A stretch of DNA of 64,000 bases from Mycolicibacterium litorale (GTDB lineage Bacteria > Actinomycetota > Actinomycetes > Mycobacteriales > Mycobacteriaceae), in the NCBI RefSeq assembly GCF_010731695.1, contig NZ_AP022586.1, positions 4,960,001-5,024,000 of the forward strand, in the 5' to 3' direction. The notes under the pieces were generated by a model. It was not told the DNA's origin. It worked only from the letters and a program-made list of their open reading frames with translations, and made no database searches. Shown here piece after piece: positions 7,053-18,556 of this stretch; the stretch's first letter is position 1, and each line of letters begins with the position of its first letter. The position numbers and the translations under genes are program-made.

Positions 7053-9380
7053 TCAATGGCGGCCGTCGGCCAGTGCGCGCAACACCAGGCGCAGCACCCG
7101 CACCGCGCCGGCCTTGTCGAGGGGATCGTTGCCGTTTCCGCACTTCGGCGACTGCACACAGGACGGACACCCCGCAGGGCATTCGCACGCCTCGATCGCG
7201 TCGGCGGTGGCCGCCCACCAGGTGCGGATCTGGCGGAATCCGCGGGCGGCGAATCCTGCCCCGCCCGGGTGGCCGTCGTAGACGAAGATCGTCGGCAGAC
7301 CGTCCTCGGGACCCACTGCGGTGGACACCCCGCCGATGTCGCCGCGGTCGCAACTGGCCACCAGGGGGAGCAGCCCGATCGCGGCGTGTTCGGCGGCGTG
7401 CAGCGACCCGGGAAAGCGCAGCGGGTCGATCCCGTTGTCCATCAACAATTCCGGGGTGATCGTGCACATCGCCGCCATGGTGTTCAGCGTGCGGGTCGGC
7501 ATGTCGAGTTCGACGAAATCGATGACCTCGCCGGTGAGTTGGCGACGCAGATAGCCGACCACGGTGTTCGACACCGACACCGGAACCAGGCCGACGGTGA
7601 CTGCGCCGAACTTCTCGCGCTCACCGGGACCGGTGACGGCGATGTCGGTGACCTCCCTGGCGAACGTGGTGTATCCGGGGTCCTCGGCGTGGACGAACGC
7701 CACCCCGTCCTCGAACGACAGCGAGTCCACGACGTAGCTCTCACCCTGGTGCAGATACACCGCGCCCGGGTGCACCGAGGCTGCCGCCTGTCCGGCGTTT
7801 GCGCTGCCCAGCATGCGTCCGGTGTCGACCTCGAGGATCGCGATCTGCCCACCGGACGATCCCCGGATGTCCACCGCGGGATGCGGATCGAGCCCGGGTA
7901 CGGGGAAGTACCCGTGGGCGCGGCGGCGCAGCAACCCGTCGTCGACCAGTGACTCCGCAACCGCCTCAGCGTCCCACATCCGCACCTCGGCGTCGGTCAA
8001 CGGCAACTCTGTGGCAGCGCACAGCAGTTGCGGGGCAAGCACATACGGGTTGGCCGGATCGATCACCACCCGCTCGATCGGGCGGTCCAACAGGGCGCCG
8101 GGGTGGTGCACCAGATAGGTGTCGAGCGGATCGTCGCGGGCTACCAGCACGATCAGCGCGCCCTGACCGCGCCGGCCCGAGCGGCCGGCCTGCTGCCAGA
8201 ACGAGGTGACCGTTCCCGGAAACCCGGCCAGCACCACCGCATCCAATCCGGCGATGTCCACCCCGAGTTCCAGCGCGTTCGTGGTGGCCAGTCCCCGCAA
8301 CCGGCCGTCGGCCAGCGCGCGTTCGAGTTCGCGGCGGTCCTCGGCGAGGTAGCCGGCGCGGTAGGAGGCGACCTGCTCGACCAGGTCGGGGGCGATCTCC
8401 TCGAGGCGGGTGCGCGCGGTGAGTGCGGTGAGTTCGGCGCCGCGGCGTGACCGCACGAACGTCAGGGTGCGGGCGCCTTCGGCGATCAGGTCGGCCATCA
8501 CCCGCGCCGCCTCCGCGCCCGCGGACCGTCGTACGGGCGCCCCGTTCTCGCCGACGAGATCGGTGAGCAGCGCGGGCTCCCACAGCGCCACGGTTCTGGC
8601 GCCCTGGGGTGACCCGTCGGCGGTGACCTCGGTGACGGTCTGGCCGATCAACTCGGCGGCGGTCTCCGCCGGTGCCGCGGTGGTCGCGCTGGCGAAGATC
8701 ACCGTCGGCCCGCCGGGCTCGGCCGAGTACCGCGCGCACAACCGCAGCAGCCGGCGCAGCACCAGTGCCACATTGGACCCGAATATGCCGCGGTAGTAAT
8801 GGCATTCGTCGACGACGATGAACTTGAGATGGCGCAGGAACACCGCCCAGCGGGCGTGGTTGCGCAGCAGCGACAGGTGGATCATGTCCGGGTTGGAGAA
8901 GATCCAGCGTGAGCGCTCCCTGGCGAACCGCCGCACGTCGGTGGGGCTGTCCCCGTCATACGACGACGGCGCCACGTCGCCCAGCGCGGCGACCGCTTCG
9001 GTGAGCGCCTGGGCGGTGCGCAGCTGGTCGTGGCCCAGCGCCTTGGTCGGCGACAGATACAGTGCGCGCGTTCGGGGCTCGGACGCCATCGCCGACAGGA
9101 TCGGCAGCTGGTAGGCCAGCGACTTGCCCGACGCGGTGCCGGTGGACAGCACCACGTGCCTGCCGTCGTGGGCGAGGTCTGCCGCCGCGCGCTGGTGCGA
9201 CCACGGCGTCCGCACGCCCCGATCAACGAACGCCTGCACCACATCTGGGTGCGCCCATTCGGGCCAGGACTCGGGTTGCCCGGAACGCGGCGGGAGGTCG
9301 GCGACGTGACGCAGCGGATGCTCGCCGGCCGCGACCCCCGCCACCGCACAAGACAGCAGCTCCCGGCCGAAATCCGACAC
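7053..9380 (-). CDS. DEAD/DEAH-type helicase with C-terminal Zn-binding domain (Rv3649-like)
   Basis: 775-residue superfamily 2 helicase. An ATP-binding loop STGTASGKS follows the N-terminal region, then motif II DECH in VVDECHYYRG, motif III SATT, and a helicase C domain with ATNALELGVDIAGLD and QQAGRSGRRG. The C-terminal domain has a closely spaced four-cysteine motif near the end, as in the Hrq1/MrfA/SftH group of 3'-5' DNA translocases implicated in DNA repair. GTG 9380 is preferred over 9455 because GGAGGGG lies 7-13 bases upstream and relatives start near this point. It diverges from cspA. Confidence 0.88.
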   Translation of the reverse strand: MSDFGRELLSCAVAGVAAGEHPLRHVADLPPRSGQPESWPEWAHPDVVQAFVDRGVRTPWSHQRAAADLAHDGRHVVLSTGTASGKSLAYQLPILSAMASEPRTRALYLSPTKALGHDQLRTAQALTEAVAALGDVAPSSYDGDSPTDVRRFARERSRWIFSNPDMIHLSLLRNHARWAVFLRHLKFIVVDECHYYRGIFGSNVALVLRRLLRLCARYSAEPGGPTVIFASATTAAPAETAAELIGQTVTEVTADGSPQGARTVALWEPALLTDLVGENGAPVRRSAGAEAARVMADLIAEGARTLTFVRSRRGAELTALTARTRLEEIAPDLVEQVASYRAGYLAEDRRELERALADGRLRGLATTNALELGVDIAGLDAVVLAGFPGTVTSFWQQAGRSGRRGQGALIVLVARDDPLDTYLVHHPGALLDRPIERVVIDPANPYVLAPQLLCAATELPLTDAEVRMWDAEAVAESLVDDGLLRRRAHGYFPVPGLDPHPAVDIRGSSGGQIAILEVDTGRMLGSANAGQAAASVHPGAVYLHQGESYVVDSLSFEDGVAFVHAEDPGYTTFAREVTDIAVTGPGEREKFGAVTVGLVPVSVSNTVVGYLRRQLTGEVIDFVELDMPTRTLNTMAAMCTITPELLMDNGIDPLRFPGSLHAAEHAAIGLLPLVASCDRGDIGGVSTAVGPEDGLPTIFVYDGHPGGAGFAARGFRQIRTWWAATADAIEACECPAGCPSCVQSPKCGNGNDPLDKAGAVRVLRLVLRALADGRH

Positions 9381-9688
9381 CGTCCACCCCTCCGAAACAC
9401 GTCCGTAACAGTGCGTCGGCGGTCCACGCCGCCGCACAGGTGAATTGTTCCCCAAAGGAACTGCGTTGAGACTGTCGCACCAGCGCTGAACGTGATTGAC
9501 TTAGCGCGGTCGCAGCTTCTGTGTTCGTGTACTCGCACTCGCAGGATCGACGTTGCGATCGCGGTTCCTGCGAGGGTTGTAGGTCGGGTCGAGTTCCGAC
9601 GACTCCACGAAGGATGGCGGTCGGAACGGGCCCGGTGTACCGAAACGGTGGACCGCACCCGGAGAAGAAGAAAAGGAAACAACAGGAA
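9381..9688. other. Intergenic region between the helicase and cspA; cspA leader
   Basis: 308 bases between divergent genes. On the plus strand TTGACT at 9496-9501 is a possible -35 element, but no good -10 hexamer lies at the right distance, so I do not call a promoter. If transcription starts near there, cspA has a 5' leader of about 160 nt, as is common for cold-shock genes. The stretch just before cspA (9655-9688) is A/G-rich, unlike its surroundings. No coding potential is convincing. Confidence 0.5.
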
Positions 9689-9892
9689 ATGCCACAGGGA
9701 ACTGTGAAGTGGTTCAACGCGGAGAAGGGGTTCGGTTTCATCGCCCCCGAGGACGGCTCCGCAGACGTGTTTGTCCACTACACGGAGATTCAGGGCAGCG
9801 GCTTCCGCACCCTGGAGGAGAACCAGAAGGTCGAGTTCGAGGTCGGCCAGAGCCCCAAGGGGCCGCAAGCTACGGGTGTGCGCACCATCTAG
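9689..9892 (+). CDS. cspA: Cold-shock protein CspA
   Basis: 67-residue single cold-shock domain. RNP1 KGFGFI lies at about residues 13-18 and RNP2 VFVHY at 27-31, both intact, so it should bind single-stranded RNA/DNA as a chaperone. ATG 9689 follows an AGGA ribosome site. It is the Rv3648c ortholog, in the same place next to the helicase. A strong hairpin terminator follows 18 bases after the stop, so it is probably a single-gene transcript. Confidence 0.97.
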   Translation: MPQGTVKWFNAEKGFGFIAPEDGSADVFVHYTEIQGSGFRTLEENQKVEFEVGQSPKGPQATGVRTI

Positions 9893-9910
9893 TACAGCGA
9901 GCCTGACGAG

Positions 9911-9953
9911 ACACCCCCACCGATCCGCGCAACGGAGCTGTGGGGGTGTTTTC
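9911..9953 (+). terminator. Intrinsic terminator of cspA
   Basis: A perfect 10-bp stem (9911-9920 with 9940-9949) with a 19-nt loop is followed by a run of T. Good U-tract terminators are uncommon in mycobacteria, so this one stands out. Confidence 0.9.
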
Positions 9954-10026
9954 GTTGACGGTGGCGTTGGTTACCCCTGCCGCGGGGCATCTCACGGCGG
10001 GCGCACGGCTGGCTTACTGTCGATCC

Positions 10027-10620
10027 GTGAGCCAGCTGTCCTTCTTCTCGGCTGACGCGGTACCGCCCGCGGTCGCCGACCTCACCGGGCTGCTCGCCGC
10101 GCCCGGTCAGGTGGTGCTGGTGGGCAGCGGCCGGGAGCAGGGTGCGCGGCTGTCGGTCGTCGTAGAGGATCTGTGGCGGGCCGAGGCGCTGGCCGAGATG
10201 ATCACCGACGCGGGTCTGCGTGCGGAGATCTCCCGGACCGACGAGCGCACGCCGCTGGTGCGCACCGATGTCGAGCCGCGCCTGGTCGCGATCGCCGCGG
10301 AATGGACGCGTGGCGCGGTCAAGACCGTCCCCCCGCAGTGGTTGCCCGGCCCCCGGGAGCTGCGGGCGTGGACGCTGGCCGCAGGCACCCGCGAACCCAA
10401 CGGCTATCTGCTCGGACTCGACCCGCACGCACCGGACACCCATTCGCCGCTCGCGTCGGCCATGATGCGGATCGGGATCGCACCGACATTGATAGGTACC
10501 CGGGGGTCGCGCCCGGCGTTGCGGATCAGTGGTCGACGACGGCTGACGCGCCTGGTAGAGACGGTGGGGGAACCTCCCGACGACGCCGCGGCGTTGTCCG
10601 ATTGGCCGGGCTCTCAATGA
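10027..10620 (+). CDS. Conserved mycobacterial protein (Rv3647c-like)
   Basis: 197 residues, no membrane segment or catalytic motif that I recognise. It starts SQLSFFSADAVPPAVADLTG and is predicted soluble with mixed alpha/beta content. GTG 10027 is chosen because TACTGT at 10015-10020 is a good -10 element six bases upstream, which predicts a leaderless mRNA; the longer frame from 9940 would start inside the cspA terminator. Ortholog of Rv3647c by position between cspA and topA. Function unknown. Confidence 0.8.
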   Translation: MSQLSFFSADAVPPAVADLTGLLAAPGQVVLVGSGREQGARLSVVVEDLWRAEALAEMITDAGLRAEISRTDERTPLVRTDVEPRLVAIAAEWTRGAVKTVPPQWLPGPRELRAWTLAAGTREPNGYLLGLDPHAPDTHSPLASAMMRIGIAPTLIGTRGSRPALRISGRRRLTRLVETVGEPPDDAAALSDWPGSQ

Positions 10621-10741
10621 CCGGTGACGAAGGGGTCAGTTTGCGTCGGCCAGCGTAGGGTGCGAAATTGTCAGGTGCCGACAGGCGCCGACGGGGGAAT
10701 CCGGCGTCGGATGGCAACCGAAGAAGTGGAGCAGGATCCAG

Positions 10742-13618
<2,877 letters not shown>

Positions 13619-13621
13619 CCG

Positions 13622-15208
13622 TCAGCGCGACAGGTCGCTGACCTCGCTGGGCGACATCAGGTTGACCGGGCGGGCCAGCTGCGTCGGGGCGATGCGGCCG
13701 CGGAGTTCGACGGTCTCACCGACGTTCCAGCACAGCGCCTCTGCGTCGAGCGCACCGCTGACCGCGATGGCCGACGCCAGCACGTGCCCCTGCTCGAGCT
13801 TCGCGAGTTCGGTGAGGCGCGCGGCCTCGTTGACCGGATCGCCGATCACCGTGTATTCGAAGCGGGCCTGCGCGCCGATGTGACCGGCGATCGCGCGGCC
13901 CGCCGACACCCCGATGCCGAAGTCGGTCTGCCCGAGGACCTTGATGAGTTCGTCGTGCAGTTCCCGCGACGCGGCCAGCGCGGCGCCGCACGCGTCCGGG
14001 TGCTCGATCGGGGCGCCGAAGATGCACAGCGCCGCGTCGCCCTGGAACTTGTTGACGAAGCCGCCGTGCCGGTTGACGGTGTCGACGACGACGCGGAAGA
14101 AGTCGTTGAGCAGGTTGACCACTTCGGCGGCAGGGATCGTCGAGGCCAGCGTGGTGGAGCCGACCAGGTCGACGAACAGCACCGCCACGTCGCGCTCCTG
14201 GCCGCCGAGTTCGGTGCCCCGCTCCAGCGCCCGGCGGGCGACGTCTTCGCCGACGTAGCGGCCGAACAGATCGCGCAGCCGCTGCCGCTCGGACAGGTCG
14301 CGGACCATGTCGTTGAAGCCGGCCTGCAGCAATCCCAGCTCGCTGGCGTCGTAGATCTGCATGTGGGCGTTGTAATTGCCGCGCTGCACCTCGCCGAGCG
14401 CCCAGCGCAGCTGCCGCAGCGGGTCGGCGATCGACATGGCCACCAGGACGGTGCCGGCCAGGCCGATCACCAGCGCGGCGATGGCCAGCAGCAGGATCGG
14501 CATGGTCAGCCGCTCGGCGGGCGCCTCGAGGATGTCGAACTGGCTGGCCACCAGCGCCAGCACGATGGCCAGCACCGGGACACCCGTGGACAGCACCCAG
14601 GTGAGCACCTGCCGCAGGATCACGCCGGGGGCGCGGAAGTTCTCCGGGACGCCGCCACGCAGCGCCGCGACGGCGACAGGACGCAGGACCCGTTCAGACT
14701 GCAGGTAGCCGATGATCGCGGTCGCGGTGGCGCCCAGGGCGGTGGCGACCGCCACGACGGGCGCCGACTTACTGGCCACCGGCCAGCTCGCGACGATGAA
14801 CACGATCGACCCCAGGCACCAGTTCGCGACGCTGATGACGGTCCGGTAGAAGGGCATCCGCAGGGCGCGGGCGCGGGCCAGCTCGGTGGTGGCGGGATCG
14901 CCCTCGGCCAGCAACGCGTCGCGGCGCTGCCACCGGATGACCGGAATGAGCAGCCGCAGGCTCAGATAGGCGCCGACGGTGAACGACACGAACAGGTAGC
15001 CCAGGAAGATCGCCAGGTTGAAGGCGGGCAGATCCTGGAGCTGCACGCGGTCCTCGGGTGGCAGACCGAACCGCAGGAACCCGAGCACGAACAGCGCGCC
15101 GATGATGTCGGCCTGCAACATCCCCAGGGTGAAGACCGGCCACGGCGTACGCGCCACCCACCGGACGAATGCGCTGATCCGCCCGATCGGTATCGCTTCA
15201 GACGCCAC
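13622..15208 (-). CDS. Membrane class III adenylate cyclase (Rv3645-like)
   Basis: 528-residue membrane cyclase producing cAMP. About six transmembrane segments fill residues 20-275, then a HAMP linker (SIADPLRQLRWALGEVQRGNYN) and a class III catalytic domain from about 340. Metal-binding aspartates are Asp347 (FVDLVG) and Asp391 (KFQGDAAL); the VIGDPVNEAARL motif carries the transition-state Asn and Arg. The architecture matches Rv3645. The GTG 15208 start gives a short cytoplasmic N-terminus. It converges on topA with only three bases between the stops. Confidence 0.93.
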   Translation of the reverse strand: MASEAIPIGRISAFVRWVARTPWPVFTLGMLQADIIGALFVLGFLRFGLPPEDRVQLQDLPAFNLAIFLGYLFVSFTVGAYLSLRLLIPVIRWQRRDALLAEGDPATTELARARALRMPFYRTVISVANWCLGSIVFIVASWPVASKSAPVVAVATALGATATAIIGYLQSERVLRPVAVAALRGGVPENFRAPGVILRQVLTWVLSTGVPVLAIVLALVASQFDILEAPAERLTMPILLLAIAALVIGLAGTVLVAMSIADPLRQLRWALGEVQRGNYNAHMQIYDASELGLLQAGFNDMVRDLSERQRLRDLFGRYVGEDVARRALERGTELGGQERDVAVLFVDLVGSTTLASTIPAAEVVNLLNDFFRVVVDTVNRHGGFVNKFQGDAALCIFGAPIEHPDACGAALAASRELHDELIKVLGQTDFGIGVSAGRAIAGHIGAQARFEYTVIGDPVNEAARLTELAKLEQGHVLASAIAVSGALDAEALCWNVGETVELRGRIAPTQLARPVNLMSPSEVSDLSR

Positions 15209-15289
15209 CCGTTAACCGTATCGGGCGAAGGCGACGTTGAGCGCCGCTGTCAGCGAGTTGTGTCGGCCTGACCACTACTGTTGGCGGCG

Positions 15290-16498
15290 ATGGCCGGAGT
15301 TTTTTCCCGTTTGGTGGGTCAACACGCAGTTGAAGCGGAGTTGGTGGGCGCCGCGCAGGCCGCCCGCGGTGACGCCGCTCACAGTGCTGCGGTGACGGGG
15401 ACCATGACACATGCGTGGCTGATCACCGGCCCACCGGGGTCCGGGCGGTCGATTGCGGCGCTGTGTTTCGCCGCCGCCCTGCAGTGCACCTCCGACGGGG
15501 TGCCGGGTTGCGGGGAGTGCCGGGCGTGCACGACGACGATGGCGGGCACGCACGCCGACGTGCGGCGGATCATCCCCGAGGGCCTGTCGATCGGTGTCGA
15601 CGAGATGCGCTCGATCGTGCAGATCGCGTCGCGCCGTCCGGGCACCGGACGCTGGCAGATCGTGGTGGTGGAGGACGCTGACCGGCTCACCGAGGGCGCG
15701 GCTAACGCGCTGCTCAAGGTGGTGGAGGAACCGCCGCCGTCGACGGTGTTCCTGCTGTGCGCGCCGTCGGTCGACCCGGAGGACATCGCGATCACGCTGC
15801 GCTCGCGCTGCCGGCACGTCGCGCTGGTGACGCCGTCGGTGGAGGCGATCGCCCAGGTGCTCATCGAGGGCGACGGCATGTCCGAAGAGGACGCCCGCTG
15901 GGCGGCGTCGGTGAGCGGCGGGCACGTCGGCCGGGCGCGCCGGCTGGTGGTCGACGAGCAGGCGCGGGACCGGCGTAAGCGGGCGCTGAGCCTGGCGCGC
16001 GATGCGGCCACGCCGTCGCGGGCGTACGCCGCCGCCGAGGAGTTGGTGGCGTCGGCGGAGGCAGAGGCCAAGGCGCTGTCCGTGGACCGCAACGAGTCCG
16101 AGGCCGAGGAGCTGCGGACGGCGCTCGGTGCGGGCGGGACGGGTAAGGGCACGGCCGGGACCATGCGCGGGGCGACGGGGGCGATCCGGGATCTGGAGAA
16201 GCGGCAGAAGTCGCGGCAGACCCGGGCGTCGCGCGATGCGCTGGACCGGGCGCTGATCGACCTGGCCACGTACTTCCGGGACGCGCTGTTGGTGTCGTCG
16301 GGGGCCGGGCATGTGCAGGCCAACCATCCGGACATGGCGGACAAGGTGGCGGCGCTGGCCACGCATGCGCCGCCGGAGAAGCTGTTGCGCTGCATCGAGG
16401 CGGTGCTGGAGTGCCGCGAGGCGCTGGCGGTCAACGTCAAGCCGAAGTTCGCGGTCGACGCGATGGTGGCGACCGTCGGGCAGGCGTTGCGGGACTGA
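15290..16498 (+). CDS. DNA polymerase III delta'-type clamp-loader subunit (Rv3644c-like)
   Basis: 402-residue AAA+ clamp-loader subunit. The Walker A motif is GPPGSGRS with Arg instead of Lys, a three-cysteine zinc motif follows (CGECRAC), and the SRC motif (RSRC) that supplies an arginine finger is intact. This fits delta' (HolB), which helps neighbouring subunits hydrolyse ATP rather than doing so itself. ATG 15290 is eight bases after a TACTGT -10 element, suggesting a leaderless mRNA; TTG 15281 is an alternative. It is followed by tRNA-Thr, as in M. tuberculosis. Confidence 0.92.
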   Translation: MAGVFSRLVGQHAVEAELVGAAQAARGDAAHSAAVTGTMTHAWLITGPPGSGRSIAALCFAAALQCTSDGVPGCGECRACTTTMAGTHADVRRIIPEGLSIGVDEMRSIVQIASRRPGTGRWQIVVVEDADRLTEGAANALLKVVEEPPPSTVFLLCAPSVDPEDIAITLRSRCRHVALVTPSVEAIAQVLIEGDGMSEEDARWAASVSGGHVGRARRLVVDEQARDRRKRALSLARDAATPSRAYAAAEELVASAEAEAKALSVDRNESEAEELRTALGAGGTGKGTAGTMRGATGAIRDLEKRQKSRQTRASRDALDRALIDLATYFRDALLVSSGAGHVQANHPDMADKVAALATHAPPEKLLRCIEAVLECREALAVNVKPKFAVDAMVATVGQALRD

Positions 16499-16555
16499 CT
16501 TTGGTGGCCGGTGGGCGCTGCCGTAGACTCGTGCCGCCCGGTGCGAGCCGGGCAC

Positions 16556-16628
16556 GCCGCCTTAGCTCAGTCGGTAGAGCGATTCACTCGTAATGAATAG
16601 GTCAGGAGTTCGATTCTCCTAGGCGGCT
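16556..16628 (+). tRNA. tRNA-Thr(CGT)
   Basis: 73-nt cloverleaf. The acceptor stem GCCGCCT pairs with AGGCGGC, the D arm is GCTC/GAGC, the anticodon stem ATTCA/TGAAT encloses CTCGTAA (anticodon CGT), and the T arm AGGAG/CTCCT encloses TTCGATT. No CCA is encoded; the discriminator base is T. It sits at the left edge of an accessory hotspot. Confidence 0.97.
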
Positions 16629-16648
16629 CTCATTTTTCTACGCCGAGC

Positions 16649-16696
16649 GCACGGTTGTTGACGTGCCCTCTCGGTGTTTGCGTACAACAACCGTGC
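16649..16696. repeat. Perfect 12-bp inverted repeat after tRNA-Thr
   Basis: 16649-16660 and 16685-16696 are exact reverse complements separated by 24 bases. It lies between the tRNA and the converging hydrolase gene, whose stop is two bases away, so it may be a bidirectional terminator without U-tract, or a dispersed palindromic element. Confidence 0.75.
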
Positions 16697-16698
16697 AG

Positions 16699-17565
16699 TC
16701 AGTACACCTGCGTCAGGAAGTCGTCGACCAGCGGCACCACATCGTCGAGATGGGTCTCCAGCAGCCAGTGCCCGCCACCGAGCAGGTGCAGTGGGGCGCC
16801 GGGCAGGTCGCGGTGATACGCGCGGGCGGATTGCTCGGGCATGTAGCCGTCGTGCGGGCCCCAGACAATGAGTGTGGGCGGTCGGTGCTCGCGCAGGTAG
16901 GCCTGTTCGTCGGGGAACCACTTCAGCGTGTTGGGCTGGTCCTCGAGCAGGCGGATGAGGTTGGCGATGCGCTCGGGGGTGTTCATCAGCGTCCAGTGCA
17001 GGGTCCACAGGTCGGGGCTGATGCGGTCGGCGACGTCGGCGGGTAGCTCGCCCCTGAACTCGGTTTCGAAGCCGTGGAGGGTGACGTGCTGGGCGATCTT
17101 GCGACGGGCGGCGGGGCCCGGGTTGCTCCAGGACTTCTTGAGGAAGTCGTACTTGGGGCCGAAGGCGTCTTCGTAGATGTCGCCGTTCTGAATGACGAGC
17201 CCGGCGACTCTCTCGGGGTGGGCGAGGGCCAGTCGGAATCCGAACTGCGAGCCGTAGTCGTGCAGCCAGATGACGTACCGGTCGAGGTGCATCGCATCGA
17301 CGAAGGACTGCAGGAAGTCGGCGTAGGCGGCGAACGTGTAGCCGAAGTCGTCAGCCGAAGGTGTTGCGCTGTAACCGAATCCGGGAAGGTCCGGGGCGAT
17401 GAGGCGCCAGCGGTCGCCGAGGGCGGCCATCAGGTTGCGGTAGACGTACGACGACGCCGGGTAGCCGTGGGGGAGCAGCAGGACGGAGGCGTCGGCGGGG
17501 CCGGCGGCGCGGTAAAAGGTGTCGATGCCGGCGACGGTGATGCGGTGGTGGGTGACGTGGCTCAC
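16699..17565 (-). CDS. Alpha/beta hydrolase, haloalkane dehalogenase / epoxide hydrolase type
   Basis: 288-residue alpha/beta-hydrolase. The oxyanion motif HGYP lies near residue 33, the nucleophile is Asp103 in HDYGSQFG (Asp, not Ser), the acid is probably Asp239 (WGPHDGYMP) and the base His266 (GGHWLLETH). An Asp nucleophile points to dehalogenase or epoxide hydrolase chemistry rather than an esterase. A cap domain follows the nucleophile elbow. GTG 17565 overlaps the stop of the upstream carboxymuconolactone-decarboxylase-like gene (GTGA), so the two are co-translated. Substrate unknown. Confidence 0.85.
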   Translation of the reverse strand: MSHVTHHRITVAGIDTFYRAAGPADASVLLLPHGYPASSYVYRNLMAALGDRWRLIAPDLPGFGYSATPSADDFGYTFAAYADFLQSFVDAMHLDRYVIWLHDYGSQFGFRLALAHPERVAGLVIQNGDIYEDAFGPKYDFLKKSWSNPGPAARRKIAQHVTLHGFETEFRGELPADVADRISPDLWTLHWTLMNTPERIANLIRLLEDQPNTLKWFPDEQAYLREHRPPTLIVWGPHDGYMPEQSARAYHRDLPGAPLHLLGGGHWLLETHLDDVVPLVDDFLTQVY

Positions 17566-17933
17566 GTGCCTTCCAACACCTCGCGGGCCGCGTTCAATGC
17601 CGAGTTGGCGCTGGGGAATCCGGCGTAGCCGCTGGCGTGGTAGATCGCCTCGGCGATCTCGTCCTCGGTCAGGCCGTTGTTGAGGCCGATGGTGACGTGA
17701 GCCTTGAATTCGTCGGTGGCGCGTAGCGCGATGAGGATTCCCATGGTGACGAGGCTGCGGTCGCGGCGGCTGAGCCCTTCACGGGTCCAGAGCCGACCGA
17801 AGATGTTGTCGACGCCGATCTCGAGAAGGTCCTCGCCGAAGCGGCCGTCTTTGGCGAATTCTTCGCCTTCGGGCAGCGCACCGCTGAGGAGTTCACGGAG
17901 GACTTGGTAACCCTGTTCGCGCGCGTCTGTCAT
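17562..17933 (-). CDS. Carboxymuconolactone decarboxylase / AhpD-fold protein
   Basis: 123-residue all-helical protein of the CMD family. It contains the family core (SLVTMGILIALRATDEFKAH followed by GLTEDEIAEAIYHASGYAGFP). The AhpD redox pair CxxC is absent, so it is closer to 4-carboxymuconolactone decarboxylase-like proteins than to peroxidase partners. ATG 17933 is chosen; the longer upstream frame is not conserved-looking. It overlaps the hydrolase by four bases; a shared aromatic or halogenated substrate pathway is an inference from this pairing. Confidence 0.8.
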   Translation of the reverse strand: MTDAREQGYQVLRELLSGALPEGEEFAKDGRFGEDLLEIGVDNIFGRLWTREGLSRRDRSLVTMGILIALRATDEFKAHVTIGLNNGLTEDEIAEAIYHASGYAGFPSANSALNAAREVLEGT

Positions 17934-17952
17934 GAGACCCAGGGTGGCATGG

Positions 17953-18546
17953 CTACTGCGATGGAGCTTCCGGCCAACCTGGACTCGCAGGTGCTGTTGG
18001 GAAGAAGTCACGAGGGTGGGTGCCGTCGATGATCTCGGCACGGACGGCCGGCGGATCAGGTGCTTTGTCGACGCACTTCTGCCTGTCGGCCTCGTAGCTG
18101 GGCCAAGCTTCGGCGAAGCCCGGGTCGCCCACCCTCCAATAGGTGAGCATGCCGCGGACGCGCCAGGCGCCGAAGACGTCATCGACGGGGTCGGGGCGCG
18201 GGCCGGCTTGCGGCGGCATCGATGGCGAAGGACCTGTCAAGCCAACCCTCGTGACGGATATCCCGCGTTCGTCCTTCGGTCCAGCGCGTGCCACGCTTCG
18301 GTAGGACCGGTCCTCGGTCTCAGTTGCGACGCGATAGTTGTAACTGCAGACCACGGCAGCGACTTCGTCATTGGTGCGGTCCATGGAGAGAATATGGCGA
18401 GTGACATTCCCTACCGAAGGCGTCTTGCTCGGGACATCGAGGGCCGGCCTGGTTACCCAGAGTTCAGAGCCGTTGTCGGGCACCGCTTCCTCGAATCCGG
18501 GATACGCATAGGCCTCGCCCGCATTCTGACTAAGCGTGAAAGTCAC
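17953..18546 (-). CDS. Orphan protein downstream of the effector/lipoprotein pair
   Basis: 197 residues that I do not recognise. It has no signal peptide with the GTG 18546 start, two cysteines, a proline-rich C-terminus and several Trp/Tyr residues (TYWRVGDPGFAEAWPSYEAD). It begins 10 bases after the lipoprotein stop on the same strand, so it is probably the third gene of that operon. Such a place suits an immunity or accessory protein for a secreted effector, but nothing in the sequence proves it. No convincing ribosome site is seen, and the N-terminus could be mis-set. Confidence 0.5.
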   Translation of the reverse strand: MTFTLSQNAGEAYAYPGFEEAVPDNGSELWVTRPALDVPSKTPSVGNVTRHILSMDRTNDEVAAVVCSYNYRVATETEDRSYRSVARAGPKDERGISVTRVGLTGPSPSMPPQAGPRPDPVDDVFGAWRVRGMLTYWRVGDPGFAEAWPSYEADRQKCVDKAPDPPAVRAEIIDGTHPRDFFPTAPASPGWPEAPSQ

Positions 18547-18556
18547 CGGTGTGAAA

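Noticed and set aside
9496..9688. Structured cold-shock thermosensor in the cspA leader
   Set aside because: A leader is likely, but I could not see convincing alternative helices or a cold-box motif by eye.
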